Shown: piece by piece, positions 1 to 6,172 of the stretch
Position numbering within the stretch: position 1 is the first letter of the stretch
Layout: the number at the start of each line of letters is the position of its first letter
NCBI GenBank assembly: GCA_900539775.1
Contig: UQDL01000002.1
Span: 1-64,000 of the forward strand
Length of the DNA stretch: 64,000 nt
DNA from: an uncultured Anaerotruncus sp.
GTDB lineage: Bacteria > Bacillota > Clostridia > Oscillospirales > Acutalibacteraceae
Direction of reading: 5' to 3'
Made by a program: the position numbers and the translations under genes
Notes under the pieces: generated by a model
What the model was told of the DNA's origin: nothing
The model's input: only the letters and a program-made list of their open reading frames with translations
Databases searched by the model: none

Positions 1-15
1 AACGGCTAATCAGTA

Positions 16-49
16 AAAAGGCAGAGCATATGCTCTGCCTTTTGTTTTT
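16..49 (+). terminator. Intrinsic terminator of a gene left of the window
   Basis: A perfect 13-bp inverted repeat (16-28 with 31-43) whose core is GGCAGAGCA/TGCTCTGCC is followed by a T-rich tract to 49. It ends transcription of a gene outside the window; no coding sequence is seen before it. Confidence 0.85.
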
Positions 50-103
50 AGAGGCACGGGGCAGGGTAGCAAAGTAGTAACTAACATTGCCTTTATATTG
101 TGA

Positions 104-132
104 TTGACTTTTTAATATAAATATGGTATCTT
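104..132 (+). promoter_or_regulatory. Sigma-A-like promoter for the YhhN gene
   Basis: TTGACT at 104-109 and TATCTT at 127-132 are separated by 17 bp. This is the best -35/-10 pair between the terminator at 16-49 and the gene at 272. It would give a leader of about 130 nt in which I see no clear structure. Confidence 0.5.
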
Positions 133-271
133 AACGATATACAAAACATATTTTTATATCTTGTTTAATTGTGAATTTGTTGTTGCCGCAGTAATCTTTG
201 TTTCAAAGTTATAATTCTGCGGCTGTTTACAATTTAATAAGAAAAAATTTTTTTCAGGAGGGTGTTATACC

Positions 272-967
272 ATGCCGTATTATTATGTTTCCTTGGCGGC
301 GGGGCTTATTGTTTCAACTATATTTTTGTTTTTCAGAGCAAAGGGTGCAAATATTCAAAATTTGTTTTTTAAAACAGCATCCAGCCTTTGTTATTTGCTC
401 ACAATGGTTTTTGCGTTTATTCAAAATCCGGAATACCCTGTTTACGGCGCATTTTTAATGATGGGCGGTGCTTTGGGTCTTTGCGGCGATATTGCGCTTG
501 ATTTAAAATGCATTTATCATCAAGATGCAAATGAATATCTCAGAGCAGGCTTTTTGTTTTTCCTGATTGGCCACATTTTCTATAATGCTGCAATCATCTT
601 CCATGTTAAGTTTAAATGGTGGTGGGTGCTTATTTGCCTTCTTATTGCAATTGCTGTTGCGTGCGCAACTGTTTTCTCTGCAAATATTATGAAGGTGCAT
701 TACGGAAAATACAGAAAAGTTGTTTTTGCATACACTGTTTTCCTTTCATTAACTGCAATCACTTCAATTTTGGCTGCGTTTGTAACTCATGAAAGATCAA
801 TGATTATAATGGCTGTCGGCGCAGTTTCGTTTGTTCTTTCCGATGCTGTTCTCAATTTCACTTATTTCGGCAGAAATTGGGATAAACCTATCCATCTTTT
901 TGTTAATCATTTTCTTTATTATGCGGCACAATATCTTATTGCTGCATCAATAATCTTTATTAAATAA
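272..967 (+). CDS. YhhN/TMEM86-family (lysoplasmalogenase-like) integral membrane protein
   Basis: A 231-residue, very hydrophobic protein with roughly seven or eight predicted membrane segments. The pattern GGALGLCGDIALD (about residues 69-81) followed by YLRAGFLFFLIGHIFYN is the signature of the YhhN family, whose animal members hydrolyse lysoplasmalogen. The bacterial substrate is not established, so lysoplasmalogenase is an inference from the family. The ATG at 272 follows a strong GGAGGGTG ribosome binding site. An upstream overlapping frame starting at 198 lacks a binding site and is not used. The gene is monocistronic, with a terminator directly behind it. Confidence 0.85.
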   Translation: MPYYYVSLAAGLIVSTIFLFFRAKGANIQNLFFKTASSLCYLLTMVFAFIQNPEYPVYGAFLMMGGALGLCGDIALDLKCIYHQDANEYLRAGFLFFLIGHIFYNAAIIFHVKFKWWWVLICLLIAIAVACATVFSANIMKVHYGKYRKVVFAYTVFLSLTAITSILAAFVTHERSMIIMAVGAVSFVLSDAVLNFTYFGRNWDKPIHLFVNHFLYYAAQYLIAASIIFIK

Positions 968-986
968 TTTAATTTTGCTGAAAATT

Positions 987-1037
987 ATCGGGTGGTTGTT
1001 TTAATTTAAAATAAAACAGTTGCCCGATTTTATTTTT
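987..1037 (+). terminator. Intrinsic terminator after the YhhN gene
   Basis: A long hairpin pairs the ATCGGG-containing arm (987-1002) with the CCCGAT-containing arm (about 1011-1027), followed by a T run at 1028-1037. It separates the YhhN gene from the tRNA promoter. Confidence 0.7.
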
Positions 1038-1060
1038 TTGATTATTTTTTTAATTAAGTA

Positions 1061-1089
1061 TTGACTTAATTGCTCATCGGTGGTATTAT
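1061..1089 (+). promoter_or_regulatory. Promoter of the tRNA-Met/tRNA-Trp unit
   Basis: TTGACT (1061-1066) and TATTAT (1084-1089) are spaced by exactly 17 bp. The predicted start lies about 10 nt before the first tRNA, as expected for a stable-RNA promoter. Confidence 0.75.
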
Positions 1090-1105
1090 ATCAAAGCAAC
1101 GATTT

Positions 1106-1182
1106 GGGCCATTAGCTCAGTTGGTCAGAGCTCCCGGCTCATAACCGGTCGGTCCGGGGTTCGAGTCCCTGATGGCCCACCA
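1106..1182 (+). tRNA. tRNA-Met (CAT)
   Basis: Cloverleaf with acceptor stem GGGCCAT (1106-1112) paired to ATGGCCC (1172-1178), discriminator A, and a genome-encoded CCA at 1180-1182. The anticodon loop CTCATAA gives anticodon CAT, and the T-arm carries GGTTCGAGTCC. The perfect seven-pair acceptor stem beginning with G-C suggests elongator rather than initiator methionine tRNA. Confidence 0.95.
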
Positions 1183-1187
1183 AATCT

Positions 1188-1263
1188 AGGGGTATAGCTC
1201 AGTTGGTAGAGCAGCGGTCTCCAAAACCGCGTGCCGAGGGTTCAAGTCCTTCTGCCCCTGCCA
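1188..1263 (+). tRNA. tRNA-Trp (CCA)
   Basis: The acceptor stem AGGGGTA (1188-1194) pairs with TGCCCCT (1253-1259), with one T-G pair. The discriminator is G1260 and CCA is encoded at 1261-1263. The anticodon stem GCGGT/ACCGC flanks loop CTCCAAA, giving anticodon CCA. It lies 5 nt after tRNA-Met in the same transcript. Tryptophan tRNA is a plausible integration target for the recombinase that follows, but I found no second copy of its 3' end in the window. Confidence 0.95.
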
Positions 1264-1266
1264 AAG

Positions 1267-1293
1267 AAAGCACCGAATTTTCGGTGCTTTTTT
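1267..1293 (+). terminator. Terminator of the tRNA unit
   Basis: AAAGCACCGA (1267-1276) pairs perfectly with TCGGTGCTTT (1281-1290) around a 4-nt loop, followed by further T residues. Confidence 0.85.
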
Positions 1294-1462
1294 CATTTGT
1301 TTACGTTGTTTTACGGCGATTTTACTTGCTTTTTCCATATAGATAAAACTACGGCGCACGGTCTTTTCCGTACGCCGATTTTTCATTTTCACACCGTTTT
1401 TTGTTCACTTTGTGCCACACAATCCACCCAATCCGTTTAGTACATCATCAAAAAAGCATCAA

Positions 1463-2431
1463 TCACAATTCAAATCCGTTTGTAACGCCCATCAGCATAT
1501 CCGTGTTTCGTTTAACATAATACATTTCGGTTATCTCCGAAGTTGTGTGTCCAAGTAAGTCTGCCACTTGCCTCGGTGTTAATGCTTTTACCGTTCCGTC
1601 CTCATCTCGCACACCTGTTACAAGCTTCGTTGCGAAAGTGTGGCGCAGACTGTGTAAGCCTTTTTTCTCGATTCCTGCCGCATCGAGTATGGAATAAAAC
1701 CGTTTTCTTAAATTCAACGGTCTTGTAAAGTTGCCGTCTGCATCGGGTATCAATGGTGCATCCTCACCAAAATATCTCTCGTTGCGTAACTCAATAATCG
1801 CTTGAATAGCCGTTTCGTTTAAGGGTACGATACGCTTGCTTGATGCGGTTTTTAACTTTCCTACAACAATTTCCCGTCCGCTTTTTCGCTCTGTACCGTC
1901 ACGCTTTTGCGCTTCTTTAACACCTCTTTGAATGTGCATCACTTTCTTTTCAAGGTCTATGTCGCTGTTGATTAAACCTAACGCTTCAGCAGTTCTCAGT
2001 CCCGTGTTCAGCATAAGAATATATGCTGCCGCTTGATTGTGTTTCGGCTTGCCTGAGGGGTACTTCTTGTATGCTTCCGCTTTGAATTTTTCAATTTCTT
2101 CATCGGTAAATATGGTTATCGTTTCGCATACGGGAAGCACTTCTTTGTTTTGCTTTGCAAGATAATTTGACTTTTTTATCGTTGGTACAGCGTTCATTGG
2201 ATTCTTTTTTATGAACTCTTCACGCATAAGATAATCGAAGTATTCATTGAGCAGATTGTATGTTTGCTTGACTGTTGAGAATGAATATCCCTTGTCGGTT
2301 AGCGTGCTAATCAGCCTCTTAATGTCTGCACCTGTTATGTTAGATACAATGAGTTTGCCCATGTAAGATAAAATAGCAGACCAAATAGAGTTGAAAGAAT
2401 TTGTAGACCCGTTTACGGGTAGCGTGAACAA
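1463..2431 (-). CDS. Tyrosine recombinase (phage/ICE-type integrase), probably 5'-truncated
   Basis: A 322-residue tyrosine recombinase. All catalytic positions appear intact: R146 (LNTGLRTAEALGL), K194 (LKTASSKR), H260-x-x-R263 (LHSLRHTFA), H295 (LLGH) and nucleophile Y304. Residues about 24-82 are the SAM-like core-binding domain. Related Tn916/phage integrases have about 370-400 residues with an N-terminal arm-binding domain; here that domain is missing. The first nine residues are encoded by a palindromic repeat (2407-2420), the start is a TTG without a ribosome binding site, and the frame stays open to a stop at 2492-2494 without any ATG. I infer that the 5' end was lost and replaced by repeat DNA. 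The gene converges on the tRNA pair, typical of an integrated element; whether it is still active is doubtful. Confidence 0.85.
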   Translation of the reverse strand: MFTLPVNGSTNSFNSIWSAILSYMGKLIVSNITGADIKRLISTLTDKGYSFSTVKQTYNLLNEYFDYLMREEFIKKNPMNAVPTIKKSNYLAKQNKEVLPVCETITIFTDEEIEKFKAEAYKKYPSGKPKHNQAAAYILMLNTGLRTAEALGLINSDIDLEKKVMHIQRGVKEAQKRDGTERKSGREIVVGKLKTASSKRIVPLNETAIQAIIELRNERYFGEDAPLIPDADGNFTRPLNLRKRFYSILDAAGIEKKGLHSLRHTFATKLVTGVRDEDGTVKALTPRQVADLLGHTTSEITEMYYVKRNTDMLMGVTNGFEL

Positions 2432-2712
2432 GTAGGCAAAAAATAACCCCTTTAGGGGTAGCCTGAAAAAGCAATGAGGTCGGCAAACTTTTCAGTGCCC
2501 CTTTAGGGGTTGTGTCCTTAAAAAGCCCTTCTAGGGCTTACTCAAGCCTCCGGCTTAGCCGGACGTCTTGACTTATATTTTTATATGTCATTTTAATCTC
2601 ATCTCACCTTAAAATATAGCGCTTAAACGCTATACTTTATTAAATTTCATCCGAAATACTTGACAAAATGAGTCTTTATCTCTAATCTGTGAGCTTATCC
2701 AATAATGGATAA
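2407..2712. repeat. Cluster of short palindromes (seven hairpins in about 300 bp)
   Basis: Seven short perfect inverted repeats follow one another: ACCCGT-TT-ACGGGT (2407-2420), ACCCCT-TT-AGGGGT (2446-2459), CCCCT-TT-AGGGG (2498-2509), AAGCCCT/AGGGCTT (2523-2539), TCCGGC/GCCGGA (2549-2563, inside a wider CAAG/CTTG frame), TATAGCG/CGCTATA (2615-2634) and TTATCCA/TGGATAA (2695-2712). The first two share the flank GGGTAGC[GC]TGAA, so they look like diverged copies of one unit. None has a T-tract typical of terminators. Possible roles are REP-like repeats, integrase arm sites or debris of element insertion; the sequence alone does not decide. Confidence 0.6.
2660..2688 (+). promoter_or_regulatory. 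Promoter of the barnase/barstar pair
   Basis: TTGACA (2660-2665) and TAATCT (2683-2688) with a 17-bp spacer form a strong sigma-A-like promoter 49 nt before the toxin start. The predicted start point falls at the palindrome TTATCCA/TGGATAA (2695-2712), which could be a 5' stabilising hairpin or an operator. Confidence 0.6.
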
Positions 2713-2736
2713 TAATTTGCAAAAGGAGATGAAATA

Positions 2737-3315
2737 ATGTATATTAAAAAAGTAACAGGCTATGTAGTACCATATATTACAAAAGGTTTATTTGATAGAT
2801 TTGAGCCTGTAACTCAGGAAAGCAAAAATTGGAAACGATGGGTAACACATATAGGACCTTTTACATGCCCCTATTGTTTTTCTCAAAATGGGGTTATTCT
2901 GCCTATTGATGAAGATATAGGTATTCCTGTACACCCAAATTGTCATTGTGAAATAATAACTAAAATTTCAGTAATAGCAGGTACGGCAACGATTTACGGA
3001 GAGAATGGCGCTGACTATTATTTGAAATATTCAGGTCAGATTCCTGATTATTATATTACACTTAGTGATGCTAAAAAACTTGGCTGGAAAGCTTTTCTCG
3101 GCAATTTAGATAAAGTAGCACCGGGAAAGCAATTGACAAAAGGTACCTACCGAAATTATGACGGTCATTTACCAAATAAATATGGTCGTGTATGGTATGA
3201 AGCAGATATTAATTATTCCTGTGGTTTCAGAAATTCAATGCGAATCGTATATTCAAACGATGGATTGATTTTCGTTACATATGATCACTATCAAACATTT
3301 TATGAAATCGTTTAG
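2737..3315 (+). CDS. Barnase-family ribonuclease toxin with a short MuF-like N-terminal region
   Basis: A 192-residue protein. Residues about 100-192 align throughout with Bacillus barnase: the segments LGW...GNL..VAPGK, EADINY, GFRNS, RI.YS and DHYQTF are shared. The catalytic equivalents are E155 (barnase E73), R165 (R83), R169 (R87) and H184 (H102). Two other barnase contact residues differ: K27 is L109 and R59 is Y141. Residues 44-71 carry CPYC and HPNCHC motifs around an LPIDED segment, like the C-terminal part of Mu gpF-type head-morphogenesis (MuF) domains found in phage polymorphic toxins. No signal peptide is visible, so export, if any, would depend on a phage particle or another route. 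The ribosome binding site AAGGAG lies 8-9 nt before ATG. Function as a guanyl-preferring RNase is inferred from the family; the MuF assignment is less certain because only a fragment remains. Confidence 0.85.
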   Translation: MYIKKVTGYVVPYITKGLFDRFEPVTQESKNWKRWVTHIGPFTCPYCFSQNGVILPIDEDIGIPVHPNCHCEIITKISVIAGTATIYGENGADYYLKYSGQIPDYYITLSDAKKLGWKAFLGNLDKVAPGKQLTKGTYRNYDGHLPNKYGRVWYEADINYSCGFRNSMRIVYSNDGLIFVTYDHYQTFYEIV

Positions 3316-3326
3316 GGGGGATTTAT

Positions 3327-3614
3327 ATGAAGAATAGAATAATTATTAATTTTTCAGATTGTTTGTATCTTGATTCTATACATAATGAAATAAAAGAAAA
3401 ATTAGATTTACCTGATTGGTATGGTGAAAATTTAGATGCTTTGTGGGACAGTTTGACAGGTATTATTGAAACACCAGTTGAAATAGAAATTATCTTTAAA
3501 CCTGAAACCAAAGCGGCACATAAAATGAAGCCGTATGTTAATCAAATTATCAGCGTGTTCAAAGATGCTGAAAGGGAGTATGGCGAAATTGAACTATTCG
3601 CTGATATAGAATAG
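3327..3614 (+). CDS. Barstar-family RNase inhibitor (immunity protein)
   Basis: A 95-residue barstar homologue. The diagnostic segment WYGENLDALWDSLTG (residues 31-45) matches YYGENLDALWDCLTG of barstar. The acidic residues that plug the barnase active site, barstar D35 and D39, are kept as D37 and D41; barstar Y29 is W31. It starts 11 nt after the RNase gene behind a GGGGGGA binding site, the normal cognate toxin/immunity arrangement. Because the partner RNase lacks two barstar-contact residues (K27 and R59 equivalents), the interface has probably co-evolved. Confidence 0.9.
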   Translation: MKNRIIINFSDCLYLDSIHNEIKEKLDLPDWYGENLDALWDSLTGIIETPVEIEIIFKPETKAAHKMKPYVNQIISVFKDAEREYGEIELFADIE

Positions 3615-3618
3615 ATAG

Positions 3619-3801
3619 GTGCTATCTGTTTTGCATAAATCAGCAGAAATAACAGCCTATGCTGTTGGTGCTGAAATCGGAGATGTTAATCAAACCAATA
3701 ATAGTGAATTTGTGTCAACATATGTTGTTGCATATATTGAAATAATGAATGATCACATTTTTGCTATGAACTATATGCATAAATTTGATTGCAAAGACTA
3801 A
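3619..3801 (+). CDS. Small hypothetical protein after barstar (doubtful)
   Basis: A 60-codon frame beginning with GTG four bases after the barstar stop. It has no clear ribosome binding site and I do not recognise the product. The central part reads SEFVSTYVVAYIEIMNDHIF, with no membrane segment, motif or cysteine pattern. It could be a translationally coupled second immunity protein, or a remnant of element DNA between the toxin pair and the MATE gene. Confidence 0.25.
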   Translation: MLSVLHKSAEITAYAVGAEIGDVNQTNNSEFVSTYVVAYIEIMNDHIFAMNYMHKFDCKD

Positions 3802-3869
3802 TTATATAGCCATTAGTTTCATTAGTGAATAAAAATATAAACAAAATGTAAAAATATTTAAAAAAAGTA

Positions 3870-3966
3870 TTGAAATTGTGAAAAAATATGTTATTCTATA
3901 TAAGTAAATGTTGCATGCATTTACATCTTCTCATGGCGGCGGCTGTAATGGCTGCCGCTTTTTTGT
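3870..3966 (+). ncRNA. Putative short transcript with two hairpins
   Basis: A promoter-like TTGAAA (3870-3875) and TATTCT (3892-3897), 16-bp spacer, is followed within 7 nt by the perfect stem GTAAATG/CATTTAC (3904-3924). After a short linker comes the terminator hairpin GCGGC/GCCGC (3936-3958) with six or more T residues. The predicted RNA is about 60-65 nt and contains no credible reading frame. It could be a small regulatory RNA of the adjacent island, or a decayed leader whose gene is gone. I do not recognise an RNA family. Confidence 0.35.
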
Positions 3967-4167
3967 TTGTTTTTGGATGAATGGATGGGCGTGCAATAAA
4001 AGCCTTATATTCAAAAGTCGATTAGTATGAGAATTTCGTTGGAGTGTACACCTTGTTTACATTTGATTTCACCTTAACAAAAAAATACCTCTCTATAATA
4101 CGGAGAAAAATTCAAGTTTTGTTGATATGTTTTGAAATAAAATTTACAAATTATTTTATAAAAACAA

Positions 4168-4196
4168 AATCCTCACCGTTTTTATAGATGAGGATT
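4168..4196 (-). terminator. Terminator-like hairpin reading leftwards
   Basis: AATCCTCA (4168-4175) pairs with TGAGGATT (4189-4196). Read on the minus strand the hairpin is followed by TTTTGTTTTT, so it could be a back-up terminator for the MATE transcript. Confidence 0.4.
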
Positions 4197-4309
4197 CATT
4201 GCCCGTAATCAACTCATGAAATATTATAATGAGAAGTACGGCAAATGGATTAAACTGTATTCTAAAATTAAAGAATGATATTTGCTTTTTCTGCTTTTCC
4301 GTTTAAATG

Positions 4310-4340
4310 AAACAGTCACCGTTGCGGTGACTGTTTTTTT
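4310..4340. terminator. Terminator after the MATE gene
   Basis: CAGTCACCG (4313-4321) and CGGTGACTG (4325-4333) form a 9-bp GC-rich stem with a 3-nt loop, extended by AAA/TTT. It directly abuts the stop codon of the minus-strand MATE gene. The T-tract is stronger on the plus strand, so it may work in both directions. Confidence 0.7.
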
Positions 4341-5691
4341 AGATATTGTGAATTTTCTGATCCGAAGCATTTTTTGGCCAGCATTTTCTCAGTGCCGCAT
4401 AGGAAATTATAAAGTTTGCAAGCCAGCCTGCCGGAACCGCAAGCCAAACAAACGCAATACCGAAATGCGGTGCACAAATCAATGCTACTGATAAACGAAT
4501 TGCAAGGTTAACCATATTTGCAATTAAAAACGGTCGCATATTTCCAAGTCCGCGAAGAACACCGTCTGTTGCCATTTTAATGCCCATAAATATGAAAAAG
4601 TAGCCAAGCCATTTCATATAATCACCGGACACTTGATACGCTAATTCCGTTCCGTCTTTTCCTAAGAAAAGTGAAGAAATTTGTGTGTGCATTGTTTCAA
4701 TAACTATAAAGGCAAGAACGGCAAAGCATGCATCCAACAGTAATGCGGCGCGGTAACCTTTCTTAATGCGGCTGATTTTTCCGGCACCGAGATTTTGCGA
4801 AACAAATGGCGACACGGCATTTCCGATGGATACAAATATCAGTGAAAAAACATTTTCAACTCTCATCGTTGCCGCATATCCCGCGAGTGCTTGCGTGCCA
4901 AACGGATTTACAACCGCCTGCACAATCATCATACCGATTGATACGGTTGATTGTTGCAGAACAGAGGGAACGGCGATTTTAAGCATGGAGCAAAGTTCTC
5001 TTTTATCAAACTTGTGAAACGGACTTGCATATTTTTGCATTCGATAAAGAAAAATCAAAAGCGAAAGTATTGCGGAAATGCCCTGCGCAATAAGAGTGGC
5101 AAGAGCTGCACCAAACACGCCGAGTTTAAGACCTCCCACCATCCAAAGATCCATAATGATATTCAAAACAGATGAGAATATTAAAAGCCATAACGGGATT
5201 TTTGATTCACCGATGGAAGTGAACATGGTTGAAAGAATGTTGTACATAAATAAAAACGGAAAGCCCGCAAAATAGATGCGCAAATACAGCACAGCATCTT
5301 CCATTATATCTGCCGGCGTTTGCAATATACTCATCATCCAATTAGAACCGAAAAATCCAAAGATACCGAGAAATATGCTTAAAAGCAAAAAGCTGATTAA
5401 CGAGGTTGATACGATTGTTTTCATCTTTCCGTAATTTTGAGCACCGAAATAACGGCTTACAAGCACACCTGCGCCCACGCCTGCACCAAGTGCAATGCAA
5501 ATAAAAACATTGGTAAGTGCTGCACAGGCACCTACTGCTGCAAGTGCTGATGAGCCTACAAATTGACCGACGATGATTGAATCGGCCATATTGTAAACTT
5601 GCTGAAAAAAGCTACCTAAAATCATTGGCATTGCAAAAACAGTTAACGCCTTTAGGGGCGGGTCTGTTATCAAATATTCATCTTTTGCCAT
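4339..5691 (-). CDS. MATE-family efflux transporter
   Basis: A 450-residue protein with about twelve hydrophobic segments in two homologous halves, typical of the multidrug and toxic compound extrusion family (cation/drug antiporters of the cytoplasmic membrane). The N-terminal stretch has the common Clostridia pattern ITDPPLKALTVFAMPMILG followed by QQVYNMADSIIVGQ, in line with the DinF/NorM branch. Length is normal. The ATG at 5691 is preceded by a GGGAG binding site. Expression appears to be controlled by an attenuator-like leader (5735-5817). The substrate cannot be read from the sequence. Confidence 0.92.
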   Translation of the reverse strand: MAKDEYLITDPPLKALTVFAMPMILGSFFQQVYNMADSIIVGQFVGSSALAAVGACAALTNVFICIALGAGVGAGVLVSRYFGAQNYGKMKTIVSTSLISFLLLSIFLGIFGFFGSNWMMSILQTPADIMEDAVLYLRIYFAGFPFLFMYNILSTMFTSIGESKIPLWLLIFSSVLNIIMDLWMVGGLKLGVFGAALATLIAQGISAILSLLIFLYRMQKYASPFHKFDKRELCSMLKIAVPSVLQQSTVSIGMMIVQAVVNPFGTQALAGYAATMRVENVFSLIFVSIGNAVSPFVSQNLGAGKISRIKKGYRAALLLDACFAVLAFIVIETMHTQISSLFLGKDGTELAYQVSGDYMKWLGYFFIFMGIKMATDGVLRGLGNMRPFLIANMVNLAIRLSVALICAPHFGIAFVWLAVPAGWLANFIISYAALRKCWPKNASDQKIHNI

Positions 5692-5734
5692 TTTTATATT
5701 CTCCCAAAAATTGTATCACAAACAAATATAATCA

Positions 5735-5817
5735 AAAAGCCGAACATGATACAGCTGTCTCAGTCTGCGCCTGTTCGACTTTTGTTGTTACTGAACAATC
5801 GCTCACCGAGCGAACAT
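5735..5817 (-). promoter_or_regulatory. Attenuator-like leader of the MATE gene
   Basis: On the minus strand, AAAAGTCGAACA (plus 5772-5783) pairs over 12 bp (one T-G) with TGTTCGGCTTTT (plus 5735-5746), giving an intrinsic terminator about 45 nt before the MATE start codon. The same CGAACA segment can instead pair with TGTTCG at the very 5' end of the transcript (plus 5811-5816). That end also folds into its own small hairpin CGCTC/GAGCG (plus 5800-5812). The two pairings exclude each other, as in terminator/antiterminator switches. No known riboswitch class was recognised. The 5' end also contains ATGTTCGCTCGGTGA, a possible four-residue peptide, which is probably incidental. Confidence 0.55.
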
Positions 5818-5821
5818 AAGA

Positions 5822-5850
5822 AGTATAGCATTGTAAAAAAATATTGTCAA
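5822..5850 (-). promoter_or_regulatory. Promoter of the MATE transcript
   Basis: On the minus strand TTGACA (plus 5845-5850) and TATACT (plus 5822-5827) are spaced by 17 bp, close to the sigma-A consensus. The predicted start, near 5815-5818, places the first TGTTCG of the leader at the 5' end of the RNA. Confidence 0.75.
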
Positions 5851-5926
5851 TGCGATTTGTTTCAGAGCTTGTGATAATTTTTAATATTAAGAATTACAAA
5901 TTTAACCGAAATGATTTATTCCTATT

Positions 5927-6066
5927 TGGCACTGCCACTTGCAGTATGTTACATTATATTCGTGTTCTCTATATCTTTTTTATTGTTAAGTGGCAAATAT
6001 TGCCAAACAGAGCGAGTATTAAAGTCGGTTTTTAATATTACATGATAATCTTGACCGCCAAATGGC
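5927..6066. promoter_or_regulatory. Three TGGCA-type inverted repeats (putative operators)
   Basis: TGGCA-C-TGCCA (5927-5937), TGGCAAATATTGCCA (5991-6005) and GCCAAATGGC (6057-6066) lie within 140 bp. The third sits between the -35 and -10 of the promoter at 6051-6079. The repeated TGGCA/TGCCA half-sites suggest a DNA-binding regulator of the downstream gene; which one is unknown. Confidence 0.45.
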
Positions 6067-6079
6067 AAACAGATATAAT
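6051..6079 (+). promoter_or_regulatory. Promoter of the MmcQ/YjbR gene
   Basis: TTGACC (6051-6056) and a perfect TATAAT (6074-6079) with 17-bp spacing. The spacer contains the inverted repeat GCCAAATGGC, so a bound protein would block RNA polymerase. The leader to the start codon is about 85 nt and AT-rich. Confidence 0.65.
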
Positions 6080-6172
6080 GAAAACGAAAAACAATTTATT
6101 AAATATTACTAAGTCATATATGATTTATATAATTGTTATTTTTCTTGTAATTGCATTAAAAGGCGGTGCAAA

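Larger units (their letters stand above)
3802..4338. other. Non-coding stretch with gene debris
   Basis: No convincing gene. It holds a possible short transcript (3870-3966), two terminator-like hairpins (4168-4196 and 4310-4340) and a 20-codon frame at 4216-4278 (ATG to TGA, product MKYYNEKYGKWIKLYSKIKE). That frame has no binding site and looks like the 3' end of a lost gene. The remainder is AT-rich. I read it as the right margin of the accessory island. Confidence 0.5.

Noticed and set aside
198..458. 86-codon frame overlapping the YhhN start
   Set aside because: It is in another frame of the YhhN gene and has no ribosome binding site; the YhhN frame has a strong one and clear homology.
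1188..1293. attL/attR direct repeat of the tRNA-Trp 3' end elsewhere in the window
   Set aside because: By eye I found no second copy of the tRNA 3' end between 1.3 and 7 kb, so no attachment site is annotated; a mismatched copy cannot be excluded without alignment.
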